From assembly GCA_026075535.2 (NCBI GenBank), contig AP026539.1, positions 12,710,001 through 12,774,000 on the forward strand: a stretch of 64,000 bases of DNA, given 5' to 3'. The translations under genes and the position numbers were made by a program. The notes under the pieces are model-generated. The model did not search any database. It was given only the letters and a program-made list of their open reading frames with translations, and was not told the origin of the DNA. This DNA is from Tricholoma matsutake. Its lineage: Eukaryota > Basidiomycota > Agaricomycetes > Agaricales > Tricholomataceae. Shown in pieces: positions 1 to 11,194 of this stretch. Position 1 is the first letter of the stretch. Each line of letters starts with the position of its first letter.

Positions 1-147
1 TAATACATAATTGAAATGTTAAATTTCTCACCTTTCAGGTGGATTAAAACCTCTATGTGGTGGAAAACCCCATGGGAAAAACCAACTCACATGCAAGATA
101 AAGCTACTGAGTTTGCATGTCAACTGGATTCCTATCTCTGCCCTATG

Positions 148-764
148 TCATATATATTTTGGCCTTGGTAAGGCCTTTGTTAACACGTCCGCTGTTTGTT
201 CCAGGTCTTGACAGTTTTGTATATTGAGTATTTTGTCAGTTACTAGTGTTCAGACCCAGTGATGGCGAATAGCGATATGTTTTGATCGCTGGTGAAATTG
301 AGGATTATGTGTTAAGATTATGGATTCTTCATTATCACCTTTAATTTCTGTTGGTGAGTTCTGTGGGAATCCGAGTTCACTGTACAAATTTCTCAGCCAT
401 GTCGCCTCTCGTCCAGCCTCCAATAGTGCTACATATTCTGCTTCTGTAGAGGACAATGCTATCACAGTTTGTTTCTTTGATTTCCATGTGATTGCTCCCC
501 CTGCTGCTAGAAAAATGTAGCCAGTCATGGATTTGAGGTCATCAGCATTTGCATATGTGGCATCTGCATATCCATGGAAGAGGTTTCCAGTTCCAGTTTC
601 ATCTTGGAATTTTCTATATGTTATCCCTAGAGTTTTCATACCCACCAGGTATCTGAGTATTCACTTTATTGCACCATGGTGTTTTAAACCTGGGTTCACT
701 GTGTAGGTGGCCAATTTATTAACTGCATAGCTTATGTCACAAGAGGCAGAGCAATATATTAGCT
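148..764 (-). pseudogene. copia-1 RNase H domain and pol C-terminus
   Basis: Encodes the copia RNase H: the conserved D-I-S-Y-A-V-N segment near 700-750, then GYADATYAN, SMTGYIF, the W-K-S-K-K-Q motif, LSSTEAEY (catalytic Glu) and KHIAIRHH. The protein continues to ADVLTKALPRPK and a stop at 148-150. It normally degrades the RNA strand of the RNA/DNA hybrid in cytoplasmic particles. Two internal stops are TGA at places where relatives have Arg (before ILRYL near 660 and after HHWV near 250), consistent with CGA to TGA. Upstream it is separated from RT by the palindromic insert at about 765-1260. Confidence 0.85.
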
Positions 765-1268
765 TGGAGAATATGCTGAGAATAATAAGAGAAAAAGACA
801 CTTTTTCCCTTGGGAAAAATAAAAGGAACCATCAGTGAAAATGTGTTATTTTCCCACACTTTTCTCTTTGTTCTTACTCAACTAAAATAACTTATCTATT
901 CCTGAGAGAAAATCAGGTAAAAATGGAGGGGAAATATCTCTTTTTTTCAACATTTTCTCTATTTTTGGTGAAAATAACATTTTTTCTTCTGATTTTCACA
1001 ATATTTTCTCCTAGGAACAGATTAGATATTTTTTCATAGAGAAAAAAGTGGGAATGTATGGGGAAATAACCTTTTTCTCCTTAAGTTTCTCAGGTTTTTC
1101 TCCTGGAAACAGGTTAGTTATTTTTCAGCAACAACCAAAAGGAGAAAAGTGTGGGAAAATAACATATTTTTACTGATGGTTCCTTTTATTTTTCCCTAGT
1201 AAAAAAGTGTCTTTTTCTCTCATTATTCTCAACATATTCTCTTAGGCAAAATATTGCTTTGCCTCTTG
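736..1268. repeat. large imperfect palindrome (foldback/MITE-like) inside copia-1 pol
   Basis: The left arm, from CACAAGAGGCAGAGCAATAT through GAGAATATGCTGAGAATAAT and the segment ending in CCCACACTTTTCTC, is matched in inverse on the right, ending GCTTTGCCTCTTGTG. Arms are roughly 140 bp, AT-rich, with further inverted GGAGAAAA motifs inside. The outermost part of the left arm is copia coding sequence (CSASCDIS), so the inversion includes target DNA or mimics it. No transposase is encoded. Confidence 0.7.
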
Positions 1269-2120
1269 TGTGTCCAGTCTTGTGGAATTTGCCAAAAATT
1301 GCAGACTCCCCCATATGAATTGCTTCAATTCAGTTCATTATCATCCAGATTTGGTGTAAGCTTCATATTGGGGTCCATGGGTATACCAGTAGGATTTGCA
1401 TCAGCTATTCCTTTGTTACAGAGAATATTTTCAATATACCTCTGTTGAGATATCGTTATTGCATTCTCGGTTCATGTAACTTCAATGCCAACAATTTTAC
1501 TCAGCTCTCCAAGGTCTGTTACTTCCCATTCTGAGTAGAGTGTTTCTTTCATATGATCCATCATTTTATGAGATGAAGTAAAAAGCAGTGAGTTGTCCAC
1601 CCAGATAGCCATCATTCCAAAGTCTTTACCATCGCATTGTATAGATGCACATGGATCAGAAAGTAAGCCCACATAGCCATGGATTTTGAGTTTGCCATCA
1701 AGTTCATTATTCCACTCTCGGCCTGCCTGTTTTAAACCATAAAGTGTTTTGACTAACCTGCATACTCAACCTGTTCTGTCTTACATCCCTCAGGCTGTTG
1801 CATATATATTGCCTCCTGCAAAGTGCCATTTAGATACATGCCCTTTATGTCCATTTGTTGTAACTTGAGTCCCTTTTCAGGTACAAGTGCTAGTAATGCA
1901 TGTAATGTATCCATCCTGACAACCAGTGAGAATGTTTCCCTATAATCAAATCTGGGTCGTTGTGCATATCCTTTTGCAACTAATCATGCTCAATACCTTA
2001 CTATTTCCCCTTCTTTATTGTGCTTTTTGACAAAGATCCATTTATTTTTGATTGGTTTTTTGCCATGAGGTTTCTGGACAAGTTCCCAAGTCCCCTTCTC
2101 CGATAATAAATCCAATTCAT
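1250..2120 (-). pseudogene. copia-1 reverse transcriptase
   Basis: Fragments in more than one frame encode a copia RT. From 5' to 3' on the minus strand: WPEWQKAMKNEL, KNKWIFVKK, LVAKGYAQ, QQMDIKGMYLNG (first catalytic Asp near 1848), QQPEGC, then IWVDNSLLF at about 1590, which replaces the usual YVDDLLIF, followed by DLGELSKIVGIEV. The second Asp of the metal-binding pair is Asn, so catalysis would be abolished even without the stops and frameshifts. RT normally copies the element RNA into cDNA. Confidence 0.8.
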
Positions 2121-2123
2121 TCT

Positions 2124-2515
2124 TCATGGCCTTTTGCCATTCAGGCCAATCCAGGGAGTTTTTTGCATCTTCGAGACTTGTAAGTTCATCTCCAGCAACA
2201 ATTGTGTAGACTTCTTCAATTGATAAGAAATTGTCATTGTCCTCATATTCAAAAGAATTGTGAAGGTGTTGATAATCGATACAAATTCCATGCGTCTTCC
2301 ACGGTTCATCAATATCTATATCTTCCTGTGCTTCATTCCATTTTCACTTCTTGGGTGCAAGATTCTGAGTTGTATCATCAGAATCTGTTACACCCATTGG
2401 CGGTGTGCTACCTGCAGACTCCCCCTCACGTGGTAAATCAGATGTAATTTCAATATGATCAGGAGTTGGTTTTTCTGTAGGTGTAATATTCCAGAAGTTG
2501 GGTGAGGTAAGTTTC
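2124..2515 (-). pseudogene. copia-1 integrase-RT linker
   Basis: Acidic, low-conservation linker typical between copia integrase and RT, with several stops and frame changes. At 2515 it is cut by the 5' LTR of the gypsy element. Joining 8701 to 2515 restores a reading through the end of integrase (KYYNVE, then K-L-T-S-P-N-F), showing both flanks were once continuous. Confidence 0.6.
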
Positions 2516-2881
2516 TGTTAGGAAACCACCCCATTACCTAATAAACTTTCATTTTTATTTTATTATGTCGAATTACGCTACATGATGCCAAATGACGCTA
2601 CATTTTGATAGCATGAGAATTTTATTTTGCACGCATCACAATGTACAATATATGTAACATAGTATATAAACCCTAAATATATGCCTAGGGGACCCCAGTT
2701 GTGTTCTCTTAGGTATTCCACCTACATTTTTGGTGTGAAAGGCCTATCTCAACAAACTTACCTATTAATAACCCTCACATCAAAACCATCAATTTCCCCA
2801 TCATGCGCGCGGATCCCACCCCCTTCTTGTAGAGAGAACCCGCATGGTCTTAGCTAGCAGATAGTGGGTGTTGCCCTAACA
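2516..2881 (+). repeat. gypsy-1 5' LTR
   Basis: Starts TGTTAGGAAACC and ends TGCCCTAACA; contains TATATAAACCCTAAATA-type promoter-like sequence near 2660. Differs from the 3' LTR by substitutions, mostly at CpG, and lacks a 35-bp block present there. Confidence 0.95.
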
Positions 2882-3367
2882 GAAGAACACAACTTCCCAT
2901 ATCAGTGTGCCTTCTCTTACTTGCACATACATCATTGTTTCACCGCACCACATCTGATTACTCATCCTTTCGGCACCAGCTGGAAGTACTTGTATATACG
3001 TAATCTACCTTTTCTTTCATAAGCCGATGCCAGGCCTTGCCTTACATTGCGACTGCCAGTGATTGAGAGGCAGTGCTTGTCATTAGGACAGCTGCAACCA
3101 GACAACTGATCAGATCTGGGTTAGTTACGATTTACATCACTCTATTCGGACAACTATTTTAGTTACAAGCCGAATTCAGTGATATCTCCGAGATCAGGCA
3201 CTGTTGGAAGGGTTGTTGATCCGAAGTGTCAAAATAGGCGCCCAACGAATGACGAACCATTGACGAACCTCGACGAACCTTATCACGTGACCCATAGACG
3301 TTTGGAGAGGTCTCGAAATAAAATTTTGAATTTGTCGAAGAAGTAATTCATCACAGATTCTACAATT

Positions 3368-4465
3368 ATGTCCGAACCTTCAACTTCTAATCCCAGTCCT
3401 AATCCTGTTCCCATACCAGCACTAGAGGCGAAAATTGATGTGCTCACAGCGCAAATGTCGCAATGAGTGTCAGTATTGGTAGCATCACAGCCCAGACAAG
3501 TGGAAGTACAGCCAGAGATGACAGGAGAAAGAGATGATGAGATGGAGGAGATGGTGGAGTGGATATCACAGGAGGATGAGACGGTGGAGAAATCTGGAAA
3601 TGGAAAAGCACACTTACCTAAGTACGCACCCCTGCAAATCTTTGATGGTACCATGGAGAATACAAAATCCTTCATCAGCTCTATAGTATTGTACATCCAT
3701 GGGAGGAAGCCCAAGTTTCGTACAGCTGAGTCTAGAATTATGTTTGCTCTCTCATATATTCAGGGGGGGAAAGCACAGTTCTGGAGAAACGAGGCTATTA
3801 ATCAAATTGCTGTGGGAAATAAACCATTTGCAACCTTCAAGGAATTTCTGGAGAGATTGGAGGCACAGTTTGGAGACCCTAATCCAAAGGCGACAGCCAA
3901 TGCTAAATTAAAGACCATGCACCAAGGTTCCTTAATGGCAGATGAATTTATTTTGCAGTTCAAAGCAGAAGCTTTGCAAACAGACATGGGAGAAGCTGCG
4001 TTGGTAGAGTTTTTGAAAGCAGGATTAAATCCCTCTTTATTCAAGTCTATCTACTGACTACCTTCTATGCCAGAGAAGTTGGATGAGTGGTATAATTGGG
4101 CAATGCGCCTTGACCGGCAATATCCGCAGGAACAGGCGGAGTCAAAGTTGATGTACAGAAGTAGTAAATTTGGAAAGTCATCAGGAGGAAAGTCCGAGAA
4201 AGGAAAGGCGCCTCAGGTGCAAGCTCCGAGGGCACAGCCACTGGCCATGGCAGTGACACCTATAGTTACGGAGTCAGCAGCACCAGCAGAGGCAATGGAG
4301 GTTGATCAAGTGGGGAGATGAGCCCCACTTAAATGTTTTAACTGTGGGCAGTTAGGACACATTTCTAAGTATTGCAAGAAGAAGAGAAAGATCAGGGGAG
4401 CTACAATCGAGGAAGTGAAGCAGGAGGAAGGCAAGCAGGAGAATTTTGTGGAAGAGTCCCAGTGA
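3368..4465 (+). pseudogene. gypsy-1 gag polyprotein
   Basis: Starts at ATG 3368 (MSEPSTSNPSPN). Contains the capsid-like region (PLQIFDGTMENTKSFI, SYIQGGKAQFW, FLERLEAQFGDPN, FILQFKAEA, EWYNWAMRLDRQY) and a CCHC zinc knuckle, CFNCGQLGHISKYC, near 4336-4377, which packages RNA in virus-like particles. Length is about 365 codons to TGA at 4463. Three earlier in-frame stops (3464, 4055, 4319) are also TGA. The pol frame overlaps its last ~100 bases in the -1 frame, an arrangement that would need frameshifting; no clear slippery heptamer was seen, so a later indel is also possible. Confidence 0.85.
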
Positions 4466-7400
4466 AGGTTTCCCCATTGGTTACCCAGAATCATTACAAT
4501 GTATTAGTATCTGAGGAAACCCAGAGTAAATCAGAAAAGGAAATTGAGGAGGAGTACAACTGTTGCGAATCATGCAACAAAGAAAATTGTCACATGTCAT
4601 TTCCGAAAACCCCTAAATTCTTTATTCGCTCTGTGCAAATAGAACCCGAAATCACCTTGACTGTGGGACTGAAGACAGTGGACACGCATGCAGCTATTGA
4701 TGTGGAAGCGTTGCTTGACAGTGGTGCTACAGGATTATTTATTAATTGATCCTTAATTACCAGAAACGGTATTAAAACATGCAAGCTGGCACAACCTATA
4801 ATGGTGTACAATATTGATGGAACAGTCAATCATGGAGGAACTATCAAGGAGGAGGTGACTATGGTACTAAAGTATCAGGAGCATCAGGAGCGAGCCGTAT
4901 TCGAAGTGTGCGATCTTGGGAAAACCAATCTAATAATAGGATGTCTGTGGTTACGGAAGCATAATCCCAAAATTGATTGGAAAACTGGGAAAGTACAAAT
5001 GGCTCGTTGTCCTAAGGAATGTAATGTGTATGGGAGGAAGATGAAGAAAGAAAAAAGGAAAAAGAAAGAGAAAGAACATCCGAGGAAGTATTCTGTTACA
5101 ATGGAGGAAGTGGAGGATGAGGAAATGCCAAATGGGGAAGTTCCGATCATGATCGAGAAAGAAGAGCAGAAGCAAACCTTTAGAGCAGTTCGTGGAGGAC
5201 AGTCGTGGGACAAGAATATTGTGAAGGTGGAGAAGTCAGTGGAGGAATGGGTGCCAAAAGTGTATCATGAACATTTGTCAGTGTTCCAAAAGAAGGAGTC
5301 TGAGCAAATGCTGGTGTGGAAGCCATGATATCATGCGATTGAGATGAAGCCAGGGTTTGTGCCAAAGAAGTCGAAGGTATATCCATTATCTCTGATGGAA
5401 CAAGAAGAAGTGGATGCATTCCTGAAGGAGCAATTGTGCAAAGGATACATACGACCTTCAAAATCACCACAGATGTCACCAATATTCTTTGTGCCCAAAA
5501 AAGACCAAAGGAAGAGGATGTGTACCAATTATAGGTATCTGAATGAGTGGACAGTGAAGAATGCATACCCCCTGCCATTGATCTCAGAAATAATTGATAA
5601 GGTGGGAAAAGCCAAGGTCTTTACAAAATTGGATTTATGATGGGGATACAACAATGTACAAATAAAGAAAGGAGATGAGTGGAAGGCTGCATTTGCCATG
5701 CGTCGAGGATCCTTCGAGCCGCTTGTCATGTTTTTTGGGATGACTAATAGTCCCCCGACCTTTCAAAATATGATGAATGACATTTTCAAGGACGTAATAG
5801 ACAAAGGCGTGGTAATAATATTTATTGACAACATTCTGATATTCACAGAGGATGAAGAGAATCATGAAGCGATAGTGCAAGAGGTGTTACAGAGGTTGGC
5901 AGAGAATGATCTATTTTTGAAACCAGAGAAGTGTATGTTTGGGGCAAGCGAGATCGAGTGCCTAGGATTATTGATCGGCCCTGACGGGATCAAAATGGAT
6001 CTGATCAAGGTACAGGCGATCACAGATTGGCCTGCACCCACCCATGTCAAGGAGGTTCAAGCCTTCTTGGGACTCGCAAATTATTATCGTTGCTTTGTTC
6101 ACAATTTTTCTAAAATTGCCACACCCTTACATAACCTTATGTGAAAGGGAGTAGTGTGGAGGTGGGGAGAGCAGCAGCAGACAGCGTTTGAGGAGTTGAA
6201 GAGGAAGTTTGTGGAGGGACCAATATTAGCCCCAGTAGATTTCACATGCCCTTTGCGAGTGGAATCCGATGCATCCGATTTTGCTACTGGAGCAGTATTA
6301 TCAATGCTGTGCGAAGATGACAAATGGCATCCTTGTGCATACTTGTCAAAAGGGTTGAATGATGTGGAGAGGAATTATGATGTGCATGACAAAGAGATGT
6401 TGGGGATAATACGAGCATTGGAGGCGTGGAGGCATTATTTGGAGGGATGTACGCATCAAATTGAGATCTGGATGGATCATCAAAATCTGCAATGCTTCAT
6501 GTCCGCTAAAAAGCTTAATCGCTGGCAAGCGCGTTGGGCACTATTCCTATCGCGTTTCAACTTTCACTTGGTCCATAAAGCGGGAAGCTTAATGAGGAAA
6601 GCAGATGCCTTATCCAGACATATTGATCATAAAAGGGGGGTGGAGGAGGACAATAAAAATGATACCTTACTCAAACCCAAATACTTTCACATTTGTGCTA
6701 TGCGTCAAGGGCATCTATTAATAGATAGCTCGGAAACGGAAATGTTGTCTAAAATTAGACAATGTTTGGAAATGGACAATGAAGTAGTGGAAGCCATGAA
6801 AGCTCTGAAGGGAGAGAAGAAAGGTAATATCAAAGGAGACAAATGGGCTGAGGAACAATGGTTGGTGTTGTTTCGAGGAAAAGTGTATGTACCAAAGGAT
6901 CAGGATTTGTGAAGGGAGATTGTCCAGTTACATCACAATACACCAATTGCCGGACACCCAGGAAGATGGAAGACGTTGGAATTAGTAATGAGAAATTATT
7001 GGTGGCCCGGAATTTTGAAGTATGTGTTGGGGTATGTGGATGGATGTGATACATGCATGAGGGGGAAGAAATTTCCAGAGAAACCTGCAGGAAAATTAAT
7101 GCCAAACCCTATACCTAAAGCGCCATGGCAAGATATATCTGTGGATTTTATTACCGGATTACCCGAGGCTCAAGGGTACGATGCAATATTCGTAGTATGC
7201 GACCACTTTACAAAGGAGGTCCATATTATTCCTACTACTACAGAAACCTCATCATTGGGCTTGGCGCGCCTCTATCTAAATCAGGTATCGTGGTTACATG
7301 GGTTACCCGATACCGTTATCTCCGATTGTGGACCACAATTTGCTTCTGCATTTATGCGAGAACTAAACAACATATTGGGAATTCAAACTAAATTATCTAC

Positions 7401-8163
7401 GGCATATCACCCGCAGACTGATGGGCAGACAGAGAGAATGAATCAGGAGTTGGAGCAGTACCTATGTATGTTTGTCAACTACCAACAAACTGACTGGCCC
7501 AAATGGTTGGCAATTGCCGAATTTTCCCACAATAACAAATTCCATTTGGCTACTTGTATGTCACCCTTTTTCATGAATTATGGATATCATCCTCGCATGG
7601 GAGTAGAACCCAGAAGGGAAGTCAGAGTACAGTCGGTAGAAGATTTTGTATCTAAGATGCAAAGGGTACAAGAGGAAGCAGAGGCGGCATTGAAGAAAGC
7701 ACATGATGACATGATGCGACACGCGGATCGTACTCGAGCACGTGCTCCAGAGTACAAAGTTGGTGACTTGGTATGGCTAAGTACCAAGGACCTGAATATT
7801 CCATGACCTTCGAAGAAACTTATGGAGAAACAAGTTGGCCCATATGCGATCTCTAAAGTGATCTTGCCTAATGCAGTAGTGCTAAAATTACCCCAATCAT
7901 TTAAGATTGATCCCGAGATTAACATATCCCGCCTATGCCCTTACCATCCACCCACTATTCCTGGCCAACAAACTACTCCACAACCTCCGATGATAGTAGA
8001 AGGTGCTCCAGAATACATATTTGAAGAAATTCTAGACTCACGTCTTCGATGGAACAAATTGGAGTTCTTAATAAAGTGGAAAAACTATACCGACAAAAAT
8101 AATTCATGGGAACCCGAAGAGAATTGTAAGCGAGCACATAACGTGATCGCCTCAATTCTTTAA
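4366..8163 (+). pseudogene. gypsy-1 pol (PR-RT-RH-IN-chromodomain)
   Basis: One frame interrupted by six TGA codons (4747, 5326, 5638, 6142, 6910, 7804). Protease: ALLDSGATGLF near 4718. [20 protein letters not shown], then FIDNILIFT near 5820, where the canonical YLDD has become FIDN. RNase H: VESDASDFATGAVLS, HDKEMLGIIRALEAWRHYL, KADALSRH. Integrase: H...H zinc domain with CDTCMRGK, core DISVDFITGLP, SDCGPQFAS, YHPQTDGQTERMNQ (catalytic D-D-E present). C-terminus: chromodomain about 8014-8160 (EYIFEEILDSR, WNKLEFLIKWKNY, SWEPEENC), which in chromoviruses targets integration to modified chromatin. Several stops replace conserved Arg (KLDL-R-WGYNN, DL-R-REI). Confidence 0.93.
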
Positions 8164-8285
8164 ATGTAATCTGAATGCTCCGTGTTGCATTGCGAGAATG
8201 GTGTATGAGGGGATGAAATTCCGGCCTTACCAAAATTTCACAGAGGGGACAAACCTAATATTTTCTCGCCTGGAAGTCGAGGCAT

Positions 8286-8298
8286 AAAAGGGGGGTAA
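8286..8298 (+). other. gypsy-1 polypurine tract
   Basis: Purine run AAAAGGGGGG followed by TAA lies directly against the 3' LTR start TGTTAGG; expected primer site for plus-strand cDNA synthesis. Confidence 0.8.
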
Positions 8299-8700
8299 TG
8301 TTAGGAAACCACCCCATTACCTAATAAACTTTCATTTTTATTTTATTATGTCAAATTACGCTACATGACGCCAAATGATGCTACATTTTGATAGCGTGAG
8401 AATTTTTTTTTCGCACGCATCACAATGTATGCGCATGTATGAGTGCGTTGGTAACAACAATGTACAATATATGTAACATAGTATATAAACCCTAAATATA
8501 TGCCGAGGGGACCCCAGTGGTGTTCTCTTAGGTATTCCACCTACATTTTTGGTGTGAAAGGCCTATCTCAACAAACTTACCTATTAGAACCCCTCGCATC
8601 AAAACCATCAATTTCCCCATCACATGCGCGGATCCTGCCCCCTTCTTGTAGAGAGAACCCGCATGGTCTTAGCTAGCAGATAGTGGGTGTTGCCCTAACA
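8299..8700 (+). repeat. gypsy-1 3' LTR
   Basis: 402 bp, TGTTAGG...CCTAACA. Contains a 35-bp segment (about 8428-8462) missing from the 5' LTR; that segment is bounded by copies of ACAATGTA, so the 5' LTR probably lost it by deletion between short direct repeats. Confidence 0.95.
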
Positions 8701-9332
8701 GATTCCACATTGTAATATTTTACTGCCCCAGCACCATCATTGTAGCTGACATATGCTCGGCACCTTGATTTTGGTAGCATTTTTTGGGGTTTCTTTTGAC
8801 CTTGTAGTCATATCCATATGTGGCTTCCAAAATCCCATAAATGCAATACATTGGGTTTTATTGTGTGCCATCCTCTGTAAAGTGTTGATTTCAGGAGATG
8901 TGTTGTAAATGATTGGTTATGAAGGTAAGCAGCATGTAAAACAGTGTATTCCCAAAGAAATTTGGGAAGTTGGTTGGCAGTTATCATGGTGTGTGATAAT
9001 TCAATAAGAGTTCAATTCATTTGCTCTGCAATGCCATTCTGTGAAGGTGAGTATGGCGCAGTTAGTCTTACTTCTATACCATGTTCATTGCACCATTTTT
9101 CCAACTTCTTGTTTACAAATTCTTTCCCACAATCAATTTGGATCCCCTTTGGTTTTCGACCTTGAGTTATTAGATGTGTCAAATAATTTATTACCGCTTG
9201 TGTTGAGTCTGATTTCTCTTTCAAACACTGGATGGTTATGTAGTGTTTTGTGTCGTCCACACATAACAAGTAATATTGATTTTGATTTATAGATTTGATC
9301 ATGTATTTTCCCCAGAAGTCAATATGCATCAA
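8701..9332 (-). pseudogene. copia-1 integrase core and C-terminal part
   Basis: Encodes a copia integrase: DFWGKYMIKSINQNQYYLL (first Asp), CVDDTKHY, GIQIDCGKEFVNKK (second Asp), YSPSQNGIAEQMN (catalytic Glu), then FLWEYTVLHAAYL, PKSRCRAYVSYNDGAGAVKYYN near 8710-8960. Integrase inserts the cDNA into chromosomes. Broken by stops (one after GIAEQMN at about 9012) and cut at 8701 by gypsy-1, whose other side at 2515 carries the continuation. Confidence 0.85.
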
Positions 9333-9350
9333 TTCTCCGGGTTTGGTTTG

Positions 9351-9890
9351 TCACATGGATATTTTAGGAAAGGGTTCTATGTGTTGCTTCACCTCATTAC
9401 ATGTGATGCAGTCTGGTTTAGGACTGTGTTTATCGATGTTAAATCTGCTGACCAAATTCCTATCCAATAAGTTCTGCAGGCCAGAATACCTGATGTGCCC
9501 GAAGCACCTGTGCCAAGTTTTCCAATTGGGTGCCACATCATTATTGATGAATGATCGGTGATTGGCAGCTTCTATTGTAAGCATCAGGTGTTGGTTGCAT
9601 ACAGTTAATTCCATCTTGCATAAGTGGTTGTTAACCTGCTTTCCTTGTGCTATTTTCTTCCCCTCCTTAGTGACAAAGGTAATTCTCCCCTTTCCACCTG
9701 TATATCTTCCGCCAGCTGCATCCCATCGCCCAAACAAAATTAAATTATTCTGTGTTCCATGTATGTGGAGTACATCCTCCAGGCGCAAAATATAATTGTG
9801 ACCATTACATGTCAAAATTAATTCAACAGTTCCTCGGCCCTCAATTTTCGCTTCTTTACCACCTACACCTGTTACGGAACATTTTCCCAC
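9351..9890 (-). pseudogene. copia-1 protease end and gag-pre-integrase domain
   Basis: Begins after the protease region and holds the conserved VELILTCNGHNYILRL, LHIHGTQNNLI, the WHRCFGHIRYSGLQNLL histidine motif and CITCNEVKQHIEPFPK, i.e. the HHCC zinc-binding gag-pre-integrase segment of about 180 residues. It stays open to 9351 and continues into the integrase core. The matching part of copia-2 (12655-13340) is clearly homologous but diverged. Confidence 0.85.
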
Positions 9891-9944
9891 AGGTGTGTAT
9901 GCAATAAAAGCTTCTCTTTGATGTGTAACATGCGAAGTTGTTGC

Positions 9945-11138
9945 TCAATTGGCTAACCAATCATACCAGATCAATTGCTCATCATTTCCATCAAGGTTAC
10001 AGGCTTCGTATGTGTCAAAATTGTAAAGTTCTTCATTTACTGGAAATGCGATCAATTCCTCCCCCCTATTTGAGTCTTCAGTACCTTTCTTTGATCCCTC
10101 TTTTTGCTTCTTTTTGTTCTTCTCTTTTCCCTTCTTTTTCCTCCAACAATCTCTTTCCTTATGTCCTATTTTTCCATAGTTCCGACATTTGTTACCAGCA
10201 TATTTGCAACATTTACTCGACCAATGTCCTGGTCGCTTACAATGTTTCCAGTAAGGTTTGTTGGGAGGATTTATGATTGGTGATGCGCTCTTCCAAAGTT
10301 TTGGTAGTTCTGCTATTCTTCTGGGTATTAACCAGGTTTGTGCTAGAACCATTGGAATACTTGTTATGTGAGCGCATCATATGAATTTTATATTCCTCCC
10401 ATAATAAACCAATAAAGGAATCTGAGGACATTCTCCTTTTGGGGTCTGGATCATTGGGATCATTGGCATTCCCATTATAGGGTTCAACATAAGTCTGCTA
10501 AGACAAAGGTAAAGATGCAGAAATAATTGCGTTGAAGCACGTGTCAGAAACATGGAATTCTGCATTGGGGAATTTATTGATGCAGTCGCGAGATGATTTA
10601 AGCATGTCAAGGTGCTGTGGGAGATCATCCACTTCTTGTATCTTTGTCTCATATATCAGGCACTGTATATGATTTACTGTTTGATATGCCTTATTCTTGT
10701 GAGTGACTGTAAGCGCTGAATACATTGCTTCAGCTGATGTTTTCGATCCAACATGATTCATTTGAGAGGTGACATTATGTATGATTACTTGTTGTGCCCA
10801 AGAGTTGTTCTTGTCCCAGTTATTTCCGTTAATAGGATCTTTGGTTTCATCTGGTCATTTCACACTGCCAGTAATATATCCAGTTATATCACAATTGATA
10901 AATACCCTTTTCATTCTCTCCTTCCATTCGTGCCAATTCTTGTCCATTAAGTGATTGTGTTCAGCAATTTTGTTCACATTTGAATATTCTTTTGTTTGAA
11001 TCAATTTGATCACTGTTTGAGCTATGGTCTGTTGCCATTGTTGAGAGGTGTTAGAGGTGTAAACTCTGCTGGCTCAAATAGGGGTTGAGGGTGCATCTTC
11101 CTCAGGCTCTTCCAGTTCAACAAGGTGATCTGTCATAG
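9945..11138 (-). pseudogene. copia-1 gag
   Basis: Starts at the ATG whose complement ends at 11138 (MTDHLVELEEPEEDAP). Contains NHVGSKTSAEAMYSAL, YETKIQEVDDLPQHLDML, INKFPNAEFHVSD (UBN2/gag-like helical region) and a double zinc-knuckle region near 10150-10260; the second knuckle reads CRNYGKIGHKERDC and has lost one Cys. Lysine-rich stretch follows, then NFDTYEACNLDGND leading to protease. The internal domain starts 56 bases upstream at the primer-site-like GGTTATGGGCC. Confidence 0.85.
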
Positions 11139-11194
11139 TATGTCCAAGTCCAGAGCAAGTTATTTAAATATGAAAAAGGCCAGGGCCCATAACC

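Larger units (their letters stand above)
2516..8700 (+). mobile_element. Ty3/gypsy chromovirus gypsy-1, structurally complete
   Basis: Two LTRs (366 and 402 bp, both TGTTAGG...CCTAACA), gag, pol in the order PR-RT-RH-IN and a C-terminal chromodomain. It sits inside copia-1 with 5-bp flanks GTTTC (2511-2515) and GATTC (8701-8705), a target duplication with one mismatch. A polypurine tract (AAAAGGGGGG region, about 8286-8298) directly precedes the 3' LTR. Gag and pol carry ten in-frame TGA codons, so the copy is inactive. Confidence 0.95.
1..11194 (-). mobile_element. Ty1/copia retrotransposon copia-1, interrupted
   Basis: Reads right to left: gag near 11138, zinc knuckle, gag-pre-integrase, integrase, RT, RNase H ending near 148. 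Order PR-IN-RT-RH is diagnostic of copia. A gypsy element at 2516-8700 splits it just after integrase (left flank resumes the typical K-L-T-S-P-N-F segment). The 3' LTR is not identified and may lie beyond the left edge. The internal 5' end at 11194 begins GGTTATGGGCC, as in the copia at 48-52 kb. Dead: many stops, mutated RT active site and an internal palindromic insertion. Confidence 0.85.

Noticed and set aside
4366..4465. Programmed -1 frameshift between gag and pol of gypsy-1
   Set aside because: Frames overlap by about 100 bases in the -1 sense, but no X-XXY-YYZ slippery heptamer in the right phase was found, so it is not claimed.
2516..8700. TGA recoded as a sense codon in gypsy-1
   Set aside because: TGA replaces both Arg and Trp positions and the elements have mutated active sites; CpG deamination explains it without a code change.
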